Below, piece after piece: positions 41,723-50,947 of a stretch of DNA of 64,000 nucleotides. Positions within the stretch are counted from its first letter, which is position 1; every line of letters starts with the position of its first letter. The position numbers and the translations under genes were made by a program. Source of the DNA: Pseudomonas arsenicoxydans (GTDB lineage: Bacteria > Pseudomonadota > Gammaproteobacteria > Pseudomonadales > Pseudomonadaceae); contig NZ_RCZE01000015.1 of the NCBI RefSeq assembly GCF_006438915.1, forward strand, positions 62,001 through 126,000. Direction: 5' to 3'. Below the pieces are notes generated by a model. It was given only the letters and a program-made list of their open reading frames with translations. It was not told the origin of the DNA and made no database searches.

Positions 41723-43057
41723 TTAGCCAACCTGCTTGGTCGGGCTGTGGTAAATATCAGCGAACATGTCAGCCATGGCTTCTTCGCTGGGTTCTTCCTG
41801 CATTTGCACGCTCACGGCGCGACTGACCAACTGATGACGGCGCGGCAGATGCAAATCATCCGGAATCCGCGGGCCATCGGTCAGGTACGCCACCGGCAAA
41901 TCATGACTGATCGCCAGGCTCAGCACCTCGCCCAGACTTGCCGTTTCATCCAGTTTAGTCAGGATGCAGCCAGCGAGCCCGCAGCGCTTGTAACTATGAT
42001 AAGCGGCTGTTAGAACCTGTTTCTGGCTGGTGGTTGCGAGCACCAGGTAATTTTTTGATTTGATGCCTCGTCCGGCCAGGCTTTCGAGCTGCATGCGCAG
42101 GGCCGGATCGCTGGCCTGAAGGCCTGCGGTATCGATCAGCACCACGCGTTTGCGCAGCAGTGGCTCCAGCGCCTGAACCAGCGATTGGCCCGGATCGACG
42201 TGGGTCACCGACACATTGAGAATCCGCCCCAGCGTCTTGAGCTGCTCCTGGGCGCCAATGCGAAAGCTGTCCATGCTCACCAGCGCGATGTTCTGCGCGC
42301 CGTACTTGAGCACGTAACGGGCCGCAAGCTTGGCCAGCGTGGTGGTCTTGCCCATGCCGGCAGGACCGACCATGGCGATCACGCCGCCCTCTTCCAGCGG
42401 TTCGACTTCCGGTGTGGCGATCATCCGCGCCAGGTGCGCCAGCAACATGCGCCAGGCCTGACGGGGCTCATCGATATCGCCGATCATCGCCAGCAGATCG
42501 CGCGACAACGGGCCGGACAGGCCGATGCGTTGCAGGCGACGCCACAGGTTGGCCTGGGCCGGACGGCTGCCTTGCAGCTGATTCCAGGCCAGCGAGCCGA
42601 GCTGCACTTCCATCAGTTCGCGCAGGCTGTTGAGTTCGAAACGCATCGAGTCGAACGCACGTGGATCGACGCCGCCAGCGGCAGGTGCCGGAGCAGGCGC
42701 CGAGCGACGCGGTTCGGCGTAGGTCGGTTCGATCAGCGGCTCGGCAGCGGTGAGTGGCAGGCCGGCGAACAACTGGCGATTGGTGGTCTTGTCGCCTTCG
42801 GTCTCGCCATCGCCACGCAGGCTCAATTCGGCCTGGGCAGTGACGATGCGCGATTGGGTCTTGCGCAGCTCATCCTCGAGTTCCATGTTCGGAACACGCG
42901 GGGCCAGCGCCGACAATTTGTAATCCAGCGCAGCCGTCAACTCGACACCACCGGCGATCCGGCGATTGCCAATAATGGCGGCATCGGCGCCCAGCTCATC
43001 ACGAACCAGTTTCATGGCCTGACGCATATCGGCGGCGAAAAAACGCTTAACTTGCAT
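41723..43057 (-). CDS. flhF: Flagellar placement GTPase FlhF
   Basis: A 444-residue SRP-type GTPase. The N-terminal B domain (MQVKRFFAADMRQAMKLVRD) is followed by a linker and the NG domain with G1 GPAGMGKTTTLAKLA, DSFRIGAQEQL, and IDTAGLQASDP (G3). It defines the polar position of the flagellum with FleN. It lies 11 bases downstream of flhA. Confidence 0.95.
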   Translation of the reverse strand: MQVKRFFAADMRQAMKLVRDELGADAAIIGNRRIAGGVELTAALDYKLSALAPRVPNMELEDELRKTQSRIVTAQAELSLRGDGETEGDKTTNRQLFAGLPLTAAEPLIEPTYAEPRRSAPAPAPAAGGVDPRAFDSMRFELNSLRELMEVQLGSLAWNQLQGSRPAQANLWRRLQRIGLSGPLSRDLLAMIGDIDEPRQAWRMLLAHLARMIATPEVEPLEEGGVIAMVGPAGMGKTTTLAKLAARYVLKYGAQNIALVSMDSFRIGAQEQLKTLGRILNVSVTHVDPGQSLVQALEPLLRKRVVLIDTAGLQASDPALRMQLESLAGRGIKSKNYLVLATTSQKQVLTAAYHSYKRCGLAGCILTKLDETASLGEVLSLAISHDLPVAYLTDGPRIPDDLHLPRRHQLVSRAVSVQMQEEPSEEAMADMFADIYHSPTKQVG

Positions 43058-43068
43058 AAACCACTACC

Positions 43069-45198
43069 TCAGCCGTTGGGCCCTACTGTCGCAACAATGG
43101 TCACTTGCTTGTTGTCAGGGATTTCCTGATAAGCCAACACATGCAAACCCGGGACTGCCAGTCGGCCAAATCGCGACAACATGGCGCGAACCGGGCCGGC
43201 CACCAGCAGAATCACCGGTTGACCTTGCATTTCCTGACGCTGCGCCGCATCGATCAACGAGCGCTGCAGCTTCTCTGCCATGCTTGGCTCCAGCAGAACG
43301 CCCTCTTCCGAGCCTTGTCCTGCCTTCTGAAGACTATTGAGCAATATCTGTTCCAACCTTGGCTCCAGGGTGATCACTGGTAGCTCGGAGTCAGTGCCTA
43401 CAATGCTTTGGACGATTGCGCGGGATACGCCGACCCGCACAGCAGCCACCAAAGCGGCAGTATCTTGACTCTTGGCGGCATTGTTGGCGATCGCCTCGGC
43501 GATGCTGCGAATGTCGCGCACAGGCACCTGTTCGGCCAGCAGCGCCTGCAATACCTTGAGCAGTTGCGACAGCGAAACCACCCCTGGCACCAGCTCCTCA
43601 GCCAGTTTAGGCGAGCTTTTGGCCAGCAATTGCATGAGTTGCTGGACTTCTTCGTGACCGATCAGTTCGCTGGAGTGCTTGTACAGGATCTGGTTCAAGT
43701 GCGTGGCAACCACGGTACTGGCATCAACCACGGTGTAACCGAGTGACTGCGCTTGGGCGCGCTGGCTGATTTCGATCCAGACCGCCTCCAACCCAAAAGC
43801 CGGATCTTTGGCGGTTATGCCATTAAGCGTACCGTAGACCTGCCCCGGGTTGATCGCCAATTCGCGATCCGGGTAAATCTCCGCTTCCGCCAGGATCACG
43901 CCCATCAGCGTGAGGCGATAGGCACTCGGCGCCAGGTCGAGGTTGTCACGGATATGCACAGTCGGCATCAAGAAGCCCAGGTCCTGGGACAGCTTCTTGC
44001 GCACGCCCTTGATCCGCGCCAGCAACTGGCCACCCTGATTGCGGTCCACCAGCGGAATCAGGCGGTAGCCGACCTCCAGGCCAATCATGTCGATAGGCGT
44101 GACGTCATCCCAGCCAAGTTCTTTGGTTTCCATCGCGCGGGCCGGCGAAGGCAGCAGTTCCTGCTGACGCTTGACCTCTTGCAGGGCCTGGACCTTGACC
44201 ACGTTTTGCTTCTTCCAGAACAGGTACGCGCCACCGGCGGCGACCGCAGCCATGCTCAGGAAGGAAAAGTGCGGCATGCCGGGCACCAGGCCCATCACCG
44301 CCATCAGACCCGCCGCTACGGCCAAGGCTTTAGGCGAGGCGAACATCTGGCGACCGATCTGCTTGCCCATGTCTTCCGAGCCGGAAGCACGGGTCACCAT
44401 GATCGCGGCCGCTGTTGATAACAACAGTGATGGCAACTGCGCCACCAAACCGTCACCGATGGTCAACAACGCGTATACCTTGCCGGCGTCACCGAAGCTC
44501 ATGCCGTGCTGGAAGATGCCGACTGCCATGCCGCCGATCAGGTTGATGAACAGAATCAGCAGGCCGGCGATGGCGTCACCGCGCACAAACTTGCTGGCAC
44601 CGTCCATGGAACCGTAGAACTCGGCTTCCTGGGCGACTTCCATCCGGCGCAGCTTGGCCTGGTTCTGGTCGATCAGGCCGGCGTTCAAATCGGCGTCGAT
44701 TGCCATTTGCTTGCCTGGCATCGCATCGAGGGTGAAGCGCGCGCTCACCTCGGAAATCCGCCCGGCACCCTTGGTCACTACGACGAAGTTGATGATCATC
44801 AAAATCGCGAAGACCACGATACCGACCACGTAGTTACCGCCGATCACCACCTCACCGAAGGCCTGGATCACCTTACCGGCGGCGGCATGCCCTTCCTGGC
44901 CGTGGAGCATCACCACCCGCGTGGACGCCACGTTCAGCGCCAGGCGCATCAGCGTCGCGACCAGCAGAATCGTCGGGAACACCGCGAAGTCCAGCGGCCG
45001 CAAGGCATAAACGCAAACCAGCAGCACAACGATCGATAGCGCAATGTTGAACGTGAAGAACACGTCCAGCAGGAACGGCGGCACCGGCAGCATCATCATG
45101 GCCAGCATGACCAGCAGCAACAACGGCACGCCCAGATTGCCCCGACTTAAGTCGGCAACGTTTGTGCGAGCACTGTTGAATAACTGAGAGCGATCCAC
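43069..45198 (-). CDS. flhA: Flagellar export gate protein FlhA
   Basis: A 709-residue export component with seven to eight membrane segments in the N-terminal half, the FHIPEP region (GAGRISEVSARFTLDAMPGK, then ADLNAGLIDQNQAK) and a large cytoplasmic C-terminal domain that docks chaperone-cargo pairs. The start is GTG at 45198 (VDRSQLFNSART) behind AAAGGAACGGGG; the longer frame is rejected. A sigma-54-like sequence lies 61 bases upstream. Confidence 0.94.
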   Translation of the reverse strand: MDRSQLFNSARTNVADLSRGNLGVPLLLLVMLAMMMLPVPPFLLDVFFTFNIALSIVVLLVCVYALRPLDFAVFPTILLVATLMRLALNVASTRVVMLHGQEGHAAAGKVIQAFGEVVIGGNYVVGIVVFAILMIINFVVVTKGAGRISEVSARFTLDAMPGKQMAIDADLNAGLIDQNQAKLRRMEVAQEAEFYGSMDGASKFVRGDAIAGLLILFINLIGGMAVGIFQHGMSFGDAGKVYALLTIGDGLVAQLPSLLLSTAAAIMVTRASGSEDMGKQIGRQMFASPKALAVAAGLMAVMGLVPGMPHFSFLSMAAVAAGGAYLFWKKQNVVKVQALQEVKRQQELLPSPARAMETKELGWDDVTPIDMIGLEVGYRLIPLVDRNQGGQLLARIKGVRKKLSQDLGFLMPTVHIRDNLDLAPSAYRLTLMGVILAEAEIYPDRELAINPGQVYGTLNGITAKDPAFGLEAVWIEISQRAQAQSLGYTVVDASTVVATHLNQILYKHSSELIGHEEVQQLMQLLAKSSPKLAEELVPGVVSLSQLLKVLQALLAEQVPVRDIRSIAEAIANNAAKSQDTAALVAAVRVGVSRAIVQSIVGTDSELPVITLEPRLEQILLNSLQKAGQGSEEGVLLEPSMAEKLQRSLIDAAQRQEMQGQPVILLVAGPVRAMLSRFGRLAVPGLHVLAYQEIPDNKQVTIVATVGPNG

Positions 45199-45258
45199 GG
45201 TTTTCCCCGTTCCTTTAAAGCAAACTTTTGACGCCTGAAGCTGGCGCAAAGCGGCTAT

Positions 45259-45274
45259 TGCAAGAAGCCTTCCA
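45259..45274 (-). promoter_or_regulatory. Possible sigma-54 promoter of flhA
   Basis: On the minus strand it reads TGGAAGGCTTCTTGCA: the GG (-24) and GC (-12) elements have the exact 10-base spacing, but the -24 box departs from TGGCAC. It lies 61 bases before the flhA start. Confidence 0.5.
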
Positions 45275-45428
45275 ACTTTTGCAGAAGGCGCAAATACACC
45301 TTCGAAGAACGAGCGCCCACTTGCGACCACTAATCCGAAATACGCTCGTACCTGTTAGATCTGACAGTAGTTGTGCGCAGCAACTTGATGCCCAATGGGA
45401 GACTCATCTCAGCAACAGGAACAGACTC

Positions 45429-46793
45429 ATGAACACGCCTTGTTCAAACACCGTTGCGCCACTGACCGCCCCCGCAGTGTCGGTCAGACTTGATACGCTG
45501 AATTTAAGGGACCACGCCGTGAGACTGGCGTCCCGAGAGGGTTTCTTCCCAAACAACGGACTGACTGTAAACATCACCAACACGAGCATGACGCCAAACG
45601 ACGAACTGGAACTTTTGCTCGACAACGAAGTAATTGGGCGACACATCGTCACGACCACAGATGCGGGTGCACCTTTTACGATGAATACGGCGGAGCTGAC
45701 CGAAGGTCCACATGAAGTGACCTATCGATTCAAAAAAAAAGGCCAGCCATATGAAACATGCGAGCAACCCGCAGCAATTCACGTTGCACTCAAATCGCAG
45801 ACAGACCTGCACTTGGGCAAGGCGCCCTCCACCCACAGCGGTCTGTTTGCGCAGATCAACATCAGCTATCCAAAAGATGAAAAAAGTGCCGCCTCCTCGA
45901 CGACGCTGGCAAATGAAAACATCACAATGGTTCAAGGCATACAGGGTCTCAATTTAAGCCGGGATGCCACTCTCCTATATTTCGTCCAAGCGAAAGACAG
46001 TGTCAGCTATGTTCGCGCTATGGATACCCGCACTCAGACGATTGTCCATAGCTACTCCCCAGAAGTTGGAGGCGAAAGGTTAAGCGGTCTCCTCCCGGAC
46101 GGCACCCACGCCTATATCAACAGTCCCCGCTCGAATTACATCTGGGATGCCAACACTCAAACCCATTACGTCAATAAAGGCGCCGACCTCGCGTACGGCG
46201 TCAACTATATGGTGATGAGCCCAACCGGCGAACGCCTCTTTGCCTGTGGCACAGTGGACTTTACAAAGGGCTATCTGAAGGTAATCGATGCATCCACCCA
46301 GACAGTTGTCCAGTCCCGGACAATCGAACCATGGCCTTATGGCATCGCAATCAATCCCACCGGCTCGCATTTGTATCTGGCTAATGTGGGCGACGCGCAG
46401 TCCGATTCCGACCCAACCGCAATCGACGTCATTGATACCCAAAATTTAAAGACTGTCGCAAGAATTTTGGTCCCTGGATTTGCCTACTCAATGGCCCTGA
46501 GCGCTGACAATCAACGTCTGTACGTGGCTGATTTTACGGCCAGTACAATTTTGATGATTGATACGGCGACCCATAAAATCATCGGAGCTGTCCAGAGCCA
46601 GCGATTTCCGAATCACATAGTGGTGAGTGCCGACGGCAAACACCTCTACGTCACTACACAAACATCACCGTTCGTTTGGATTTTGGATGCAGAAAGCCTG
46701 GCGGCTGTAAGTTTTTTTAACACTGAGAAGAACGAACTGAGGGAAGTTCTTGCTAAACCTGATAACGGCATGTACGTGCTGTACAGAAATTAG
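45429..46793 (+). CDS. YVTN-type beta-propeller protein inserted in the flagellar cluster
   Basis: A 454-residue protein. Residues about 15-125 look like an Ig-like beta domain (GFFPNNGLTVNITNTS, ELLLDNEVIGRHIV), and the rest is a beta-propeller with YncE/lactonase-like blades (PYGIAINPTGSHLYLANVGD, AYSMALSADNQRLYVADFTA, PNHIVVSADGKHLYVTTQTS). No signal peptide or catalytic motif is seen; the function is unknown. The ATG at 45429 has an AGGA ribosome site. It runs opposite to flhA and flhB, and its DNA is visibly richer in A and T than its neighbours, so it was probably acquired by transfer. Confidence 0.85.
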   Translation: MNTPCSNTVAPLTAPAVSVRLDTLNLRDHAVRLASREGFFPNNGLTVNITNTSMTPNDELELLLDNEVIGRHIVTTTDAGAPFTMNTAELTEGPHEVTYRFKKKGQPYETCEQPAAIHVALKSQTDLHLGKAPSTHSGLFAQINISYPKDEKSAASSTTLANENITMVQGIQGLNLSRDATLLYFVQAKDSVSYVRAMDTRTQTIVHSYSPEVGGERLSGLLPDGTHAYINSPRSNYIWDANTQTHYVNKGADLAYGVNYMVMSPTGERLFACGTVDFTKGYLKVIDASTQTVVQSRTIEPWPYGIAINPTGSHLYLANVGDAQSDSDPTAIDVIDTQNLKTVARILVPGFAYSMALSADNQRLYVADFTASTILMIDTATHKIIGAVQSQRFPNHIVVSADGKHLYVTTQTSPFVWILDAESLAAVSFFNTEKNELREVLAKPDNGMYVLYRN

Positions 46794-46798
46794 CCCCC

Positions 46799-46848
46799 AA
46801 AAAAAAATCCGTTATCGGATTGAGTAAAAGGCGGGGTTACTCCGCCTT
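46799..46848 (-). terminator. Tandem terminators after flhB and the propeller gene
   Basis: Two hairpins lie in the convergent gap. The stem aatccg / cggatt at 46806-46821 is followed on the minus strand by nine T. The second stem, aaggcgg / ccgcctt at 46828-46848, is followed by TTTT-like DNA in that direction. Both fit the end of the minus-strand fli-flhB operon. Confidence 0.75.
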
Positions 46849-47017
46849 CCTCTCATATCACCGCTCCTACGATTTCGCATACGGCGATGCCTGCCTACCG
46901 ATAATCAACATTGAGGATGTTCTCCGGCTCGAGCATAGCCTCACACGCCCGACAACGGGCAACTAGTCCGGCGCTTTCGCGAGCAAGTCGAAGTGGCGCT
47001 CGGCGACAGCACGAAAC

Positions 47018-48157
47018 TCAAGAATCGCGTCGCAAATCCGGTGGAATCGGCAGGTCGTCGTTGAGCGGCTCAGGCGGTTTGCCCTTGCCGGCGCGGTGCT
47101 GGCGGATCTGGTAGACGTAGGCCAATACCTGGGCGACTGCCAGATACAGCCCACCGGGAATTTCCTGCTCCAGCTCGGTGGAGTAATAGATCGAACGCGC
47201 CAAGGCAGGCGATTCGAGCAGCAGCACATTGTTGGCCACGGCGATTTCGCGGATTTTCAAAGCCAGGAAGTCGCTGCCCTTGGCCAGCAGCACCGGCGCG
47301 CTACCTTTGTCCGGGTCGTATTTGAGCGCCACGGCATAGTGCGTCGGGTTGGTGATGACCACATCGGCCTCAGGAATAGCCGCCATCATCCGCCGCTGCG
47401 ACATCTCGCGCTGCAATTGACGAATGCGCTGTTTGACCTCCGGCCGCCCTTCCTGATCCTTGTGCTCGTCGCGCACTTCCTGCTTGGTCATCAGCAGTTT
47501 CTTGTGGCTTTCCCACAGTTGCACCGGGACGTCGACGGCGGCGATGACGATCAGCCCGCAGGCCATCCACAGGGTGCTCCAACCCACCACTTGCAAGCTG
47601 TGGATGACGGCCATCTCCAACGGTTCGTGCGCGATGCGCATCAAGTCGTCGATATCGGAGGACAACACCGCCAGCGCCACGAACAGCACGATCAGAAACT
47701 TTGCCAGCGCCTTGAGCAGCTCGACGAGCGCCTTGGGCGAGAACATCCGCTTCAACCCGGCAGCGGGGTTCATGCGACTGAATTTCGGCGCCATCGAACC
47801 CGCCGCGAACAACCAGCCACCGAGGGCAATCGGGCCGATCAATGAGGCCAGCAGCAAGGTGATCATCACCGGCTGGATCGCCACCAGTGCAATTTGCCCC
47901 GAATGCAGGAGAAAGGTGCCCATGTTGCGTTGATCCAGAATCACTTCCCGCGACAGCGTGAAGTTCATCCGCATCAGCTCCATCATTTCCTGCGCCAGGG
48001 CGCCGCCGAAAATCAGCAGGCCGCCGGCGCCGGCGAGCATGATCGCGAGGGTATTGAGCTCCTTGGAGCGCGCAATTTCGCCCTTGTCCCGGGAGTCCTT
48101 TTTGCGTTTCTCCGTGGGGTCTTCTGTTTTGTCCTGACCGCTTTCGCTCTCAGCCAT
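47018..48157 (-). CDS. flhB: Flagellar export switch protein FlhB
   Basis: A 379-residue protein with four membrane segments and the cytoplasmic domain carrying the autocleavage site NPTH (N270-H273). The N-terminus (EDPTEKRKKDSRDKGEIARS) is typical. It switches export from rod/hook to filament proteins after contact with FliK. It starts three bases after the fliR stop. A small FlhB-like protein also exists at 30416-30745. Confidence 0.95.
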   Translation of the reverse strand: MAESESGQDKTEDPTEKRKKDSRDKGEIARSKELNTLAIMLAGAGGLLIFGGALAQEMMELMRMNFTLSREVILDQRNMGTFLLHSGQIALVAIQPVMITLLLASLIGPIALGGWLFAAGSMAPKFSRMNPAAGLKRMFSPKALVELLKALAKFLIVLFVALAVLSSDIDDLMRIAHEPLEMAVIHSLQVVGWSTLWMACGLIVIAAVDVPVQLWESHKKLLMTKQEVRDEHKDQEGRPEVKQRIRQLQREMSQRRMMAAIPEADVVITNPTHYAVALKYDPDKGSAPVLLAKGSDFLALKIREIAVANNVLLLESPALARSIYYSTELEQEIPGGLYLAVAQVLAYVYQIRQHRAGKGKPPEPLNDDLPIPPDLRRDS

Positions 48158-48160
48158 GAC

Positions 48161-48946
48161 TCAGCGAGCCCGTGCCAGATCGCGTAAAAACTGCAGGGCC
48201 TCGGTGGCCAGCGGTTGATACTGATTGATGATGTCCGCCAGCCCGACCCAGACGATGAACAGCCCGAGCACCAGGGTCAGCGGAAAACCGATAGAGAAGA
48301 TATTCAGCTGCGGCGCGGCCCGGGTCATCACGCCGAACGCGATGTTGACCACCAGCAGCGCCGTGATCGCCGGCAGCACCAGCAACAACGCAGCCCCGAG
48401 GACCCAGCCGAGCTTTCCGGCCAGCTCCCAGAAATGATTGACCAACAACCCGCTGCCCACCGGCAGGGTAGTGAAGCTTTCCGTCAGGACTTCGAACACC
48501 ACCAGATGCCCGTTCATGGACAGAAACAGCAGCGTCACCAGCATGGTAAAGAATTGCCCGATCACCGCCACCGAAACACCGTTGGTGGGATCGACCATCG
48601 ACGCGAAGCCCATGCCCATCTGAATCGAGACGATCTGCCCGGCGACCACGAAGGCCTGAAAGAACAGCTGCAAGGAAAAACCCAGAATCGCGCCAATCAG
48701 GATCTGCTCGGCAATCAGCAGCAATCCGCTCAAGTCCAGGGCATTGACCGGCGGCATCGGTGGCAGGCCCGGCGCAATCACCACGGTGATCGCCAATGCG
48801 AAGTACAGTCGCACGCGCTTGGGTACCAGGGACGTGCCAAACACGGGCATGACCATCAGCAGCGAACCGATACGAAACAACGGCAACATGAAGGTCGCCA
48901 CCCAAGTACTGATCTGGGTGTCGGTCAGCTGCAACAGCGACGGCAT
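48161..48946 (-). CDS. fliR: Flagellar export protein FliR
   Basis: A 261-residue export-gate protein with about six hydrophobic segments; FRIGSLLMVMPVFGTSLVPK and LQLFFQAFVVAGQIVSIQMG are typical. It forms the FliPQR pore with FliP and FliQ. It lies three bases after fliQ and three before flhB. Confidence 0.94.
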   Translation of the reverse strand: MPSLLQLTDTQISTWVATFMLPLFRIGSLLMVMPVFGTSLVPKRVRLYFALAITVVIAPGLPPMPPVNALDLSGLLLIAEQILIGAILGFSLQLFFQAFVVAGQIVSIQMGMGFASMVDPTNGVSVAVIGQFFTMLVTLLFLSMNGHLVVFEVLTESFTTLPVGSGLLVNHFWELAGKLGWVLGAALLLVLPAITALLVVNIAFGVMTRAAPQLNIFSIGFPLTLVLGLFIVWVGLADIINQYQPLATEALQFLRDLARAR

Positions 48947-48949
48947 GGT

Positions 48950-49219
48950 TTAGCCAATGACCTGAGGAATGCTGCCGTACAACTGCAGGATGTATTCCAT
49001 GAACGTCTGCACCAGCCATGGGCCGGCAACGATCAGCGTCACCAGCATGACCAGCAAACGCGGGAGGAAGCTCAGGGTCTGTTCGTTGATCTGCGTGGCG
49101 GCCTGGAACATCGCCACCAACAGGCCGACCAGCAGACTCGGGATTACCAGCACGGCAACCATCATGGTGGTCAGCCACAGCGCTTCGCGAAAGATGTCTA
49201 CCGCGACTTCCGGCGTCAT
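48950..49219 (-). CDS. fliQ: Flagellar export protein FliQ
   Basis: An 89-residue protein with two membrane segments (LWLTTMMVAVLVIPSLLVGL and LPRLLVMLVTLIVAGPWLVQ) joined by VAMFQAATQINEQTLSF, the family signature. Several copies join FliP and FliR in the export gate. Its start overlaps the fliP stop by four bases. Confidence 0.95.
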   Translation of the reverse strand: MTPEVAVDIFREALWLTTMMVAVLVIPSLLVGLLVAMFQAATQINEQTLSFLPRLLVMLVTLIVAGPWLVQTFMEYILQLYGSIPQVIG

Positions 49220-49974
49220 GGCGACACACCACCGAAGCTGCTCGCCAACGTACCGATGATCAACGCCCAGCCATCCACCAGCACGAACAGCATGATCTTG
49301 AACGGCAGGGAAATGATCAGCGGCGAGAGCATCATCATACCCATCGCCATCAGCACACTGGCCACGACCAGGTCGATGATCAGGAACGGAATGAAGATCA
49401 TGAAGCCGATCTGGAACGCGGTTTTAAGCTCCGAGGTGACAAACGCCGGCACCAGAATGGTCAGCGGCGCCTGATCCGGCGATGCGATGTCGGTACGCTT
49501 GGACAGGCGCATGAACAGCTCAAGATCGCTGCTGCGCGTCTGCGCCAGCATGAAGTCCTTGATCGGTACCTGAGCCTTGGCGACGGCATCCTGAGCGGTA
49601 AGTTTTTCCGCCAGATACGGCTGCAAGGCGTCCTGATTCACCCGATCAAATACTGGCGCCATGATGAACAGCGTCAGAAACAGCGCCATGCCCGTGAGGA
49701 TCTGGTTCGACGGTGTCTGTTGCAGGCCCAGGGCCTGACGCAAAATCGAAAAGACAATGATGATCCGCGTGAAGCTGGTCATCAGCATGACGAACGCCGG
49801 GATGAAACTCAGCGCAGTCATGATCAGCAGGATTTGCAGGCTGACCGAATATTCCTGAGCGCCATTGGCGTTGGTGCCCAGGGTGATCGCCGGGATCGAC
49901 AACGGATCGGCGGCGAACGCCAGCGGCGCAGCCAGCATCAGGGCCAGCGTCAAGACGATGCGTAACGCACCCAT
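49216..49974 (-). CDS. fliP: Flagellar export protein FliP
   Basis: A 252-residue protein with a signal peptide (cleavage after AFA) and four membrane segments. RIIIVFSILRQALGLQQTPS, then NQILTGMALFLTLFIMAPVF, and FQIGFMIFIPFLIIDLVVAS are typical. It forms the core of the export gate. Its ATG overlaps the fliO stop (TAATG). Confidence 0.95.
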   Translation of the reverse strand: MGALRIVLTLALMLAAPLAFAADPLSIPAITLGTNANGAQEYSVSLQILLIMTALSFIPAFVMLMTSFTRIIIVFSILRQALGLQQTPSNQILTGMALFLTLFIMAPVFDRVNQDALQPYLAEKLTAQDAVAKAQVPIKDFMLAQTRSSDLELFMRLSKRTDIASPDQAPLTILVPAFVTSELKTAFQIGFMIFIPFLIIDLVVASVLMAMGMMMLSPLIISLPFKIMLFVLVDGWALIIGTLASSFGGVSP

Positions 49975-50420
49975 TACTTCTTATCCTTTTGATCCTTGCC
50001 GAGCATCTCCAAAAGACGCTGGGCAAACTCCGGGGTCGCTTTTTCAGTCACGCCTGGCACTTGCACCGGCTCTTTGAGCACATGCAACGCGGTGATGGTG
50101 CCGGGGCTGAGGCCAAGCAGGATCTGCTCGTTGCCGACCTGCACCAGCATCAAACGGTCACGGGGACCGAGTGCGCGGGAACCGATCAGCTCGATCACCT
50201 GCCCTTTGCCGGCCGGACCCGCCTGCTGGACCCGGCGCAACAGCCAGGCGAGGAAGAAGATCAACCCCAGCACCAGCAGCAAGCCGAACACCAACTGCGT
50301 CAATTGCCCGGCCACGCCGCTGCTGACCGCCGGAGCGGCCGCGGTCGCAGCGGTCGCTATCGGCTCGGCAGCCAGAACACTGAACGGCATCGCCAGTACA
50401 AACCCCAGAACTTTTTTCAC
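49974..50420 (-). CDS. fliO: Flagellar protein FliO
   Basis: A 148-residue protein with a signal-like N-terminus, one membrane segment (LVFGLLLVLGLIFFLAWLLR) and a small cytoplasmic domain (GSRALGPRDRLMLVQVGNEQ). FliO assists FliP assembly. It follows fliN directly in the operon. Confidence 0.92.
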   Translation of the reverse strand: MKKVLGFVLAMPFSVLAAEPIATAATAAAPAVSSGVAGQLTQLVFGLLLVLGLIFFLAWLLRRVQQAGPAGKGQVIELIGSRALGPRDRLMLVQVGNEQILLGLSPGTITALHVLKEPVQVPGVTEKATPEFAQRLLEMLGKDQKDKK

Positions 50421-50882
50421 TTAGCGCAGCTTCTTGATGCGTTCGCTTGGGCTGATCACGTCGGTCAGGCGGATGCCGAACTTCTCGTTGACCACAACCA
50501 CTTCACCGTGAGCGATCAACGTGCCGTTGACCAGCACGTCCAGCGGCTCGCCGGCCAGACGATCGAGCTCGATCACCGAACCCTGGTTGAGTTGCAGCAG
50601 GTTACGGATGTTGATGTCGGTGCTGCCCACTTCCATGGAAATCGATACCGGGATATCGAGGATCACGTCCAGGTTCGGACCTTCCAGGCTCACCGGATCG
50701 TTGTTTTTCGCCACGCTGCCAAACTCTTCCATCGGCAGACGATTGGACGACGAGCCAGCGGTATCGGCAGCCAGCAAGGCGTCGATATCGTCCTGACCGG
50801 CGTCACCGGTTTCTTCCAGGGCCGCAGCCCATTCATCAGCCAGCGCCTGGTCGTCTTGCGCGTTCATATCGTCGTTCATCAT
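50421..50882 (-). CDS. fliN: Flagellar motor switch protein FliN
   Basis: A 153-residue C-ring protein: acidic N-terminal extension (MNDDMNAQDDQALADEWAAA), then the SpoA domain (LDVILDIPVSISMEVGSTDI, LNQGSVIELDRLAGEPLDVL, GEVVVVNEKFGIRLTDVISP). It forms the lower C-ring and binds CheY-P. The ATG at 50882 is preceded by GAGGAC. Confidence 0.95.
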   Translation of the reverse strand: MMNDDMNAQDDQALADEWAAALEETGDAGQDDIDALLAADTAGSSSNRLPMEEFGSVAKNNDPVSLEGPNLDVILDIPVSISMEVGSTDINIRNLLQLNQGSVIELDRLAGEPLDVLVNGTLIAHGEVVVVNEKFGIRLTDVISPSERIKKLR

Positions 50883-50947
50883 TTGTCCTCGGCGGGCAAA
50901 AATTCGGTTAGTAGCAGTCTGTTAAAACAAGGAGGTTTGAGCGCCGG

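Noticed and set aside
45228..45428. Longer start for the beta-propeller gene
   Set aside because: The added part overlaps the flhA promoter region and lacks a ribosome site; the ATG at 45429 has AGGA at good distance.
48150..49474. Long frames overlapping fliR, fliQ and fliP in other phases (360 and 419 codons)
   Set aside because: fliP, fliQ and fliR have clear family motifs and operon spacing; the others are shadows.
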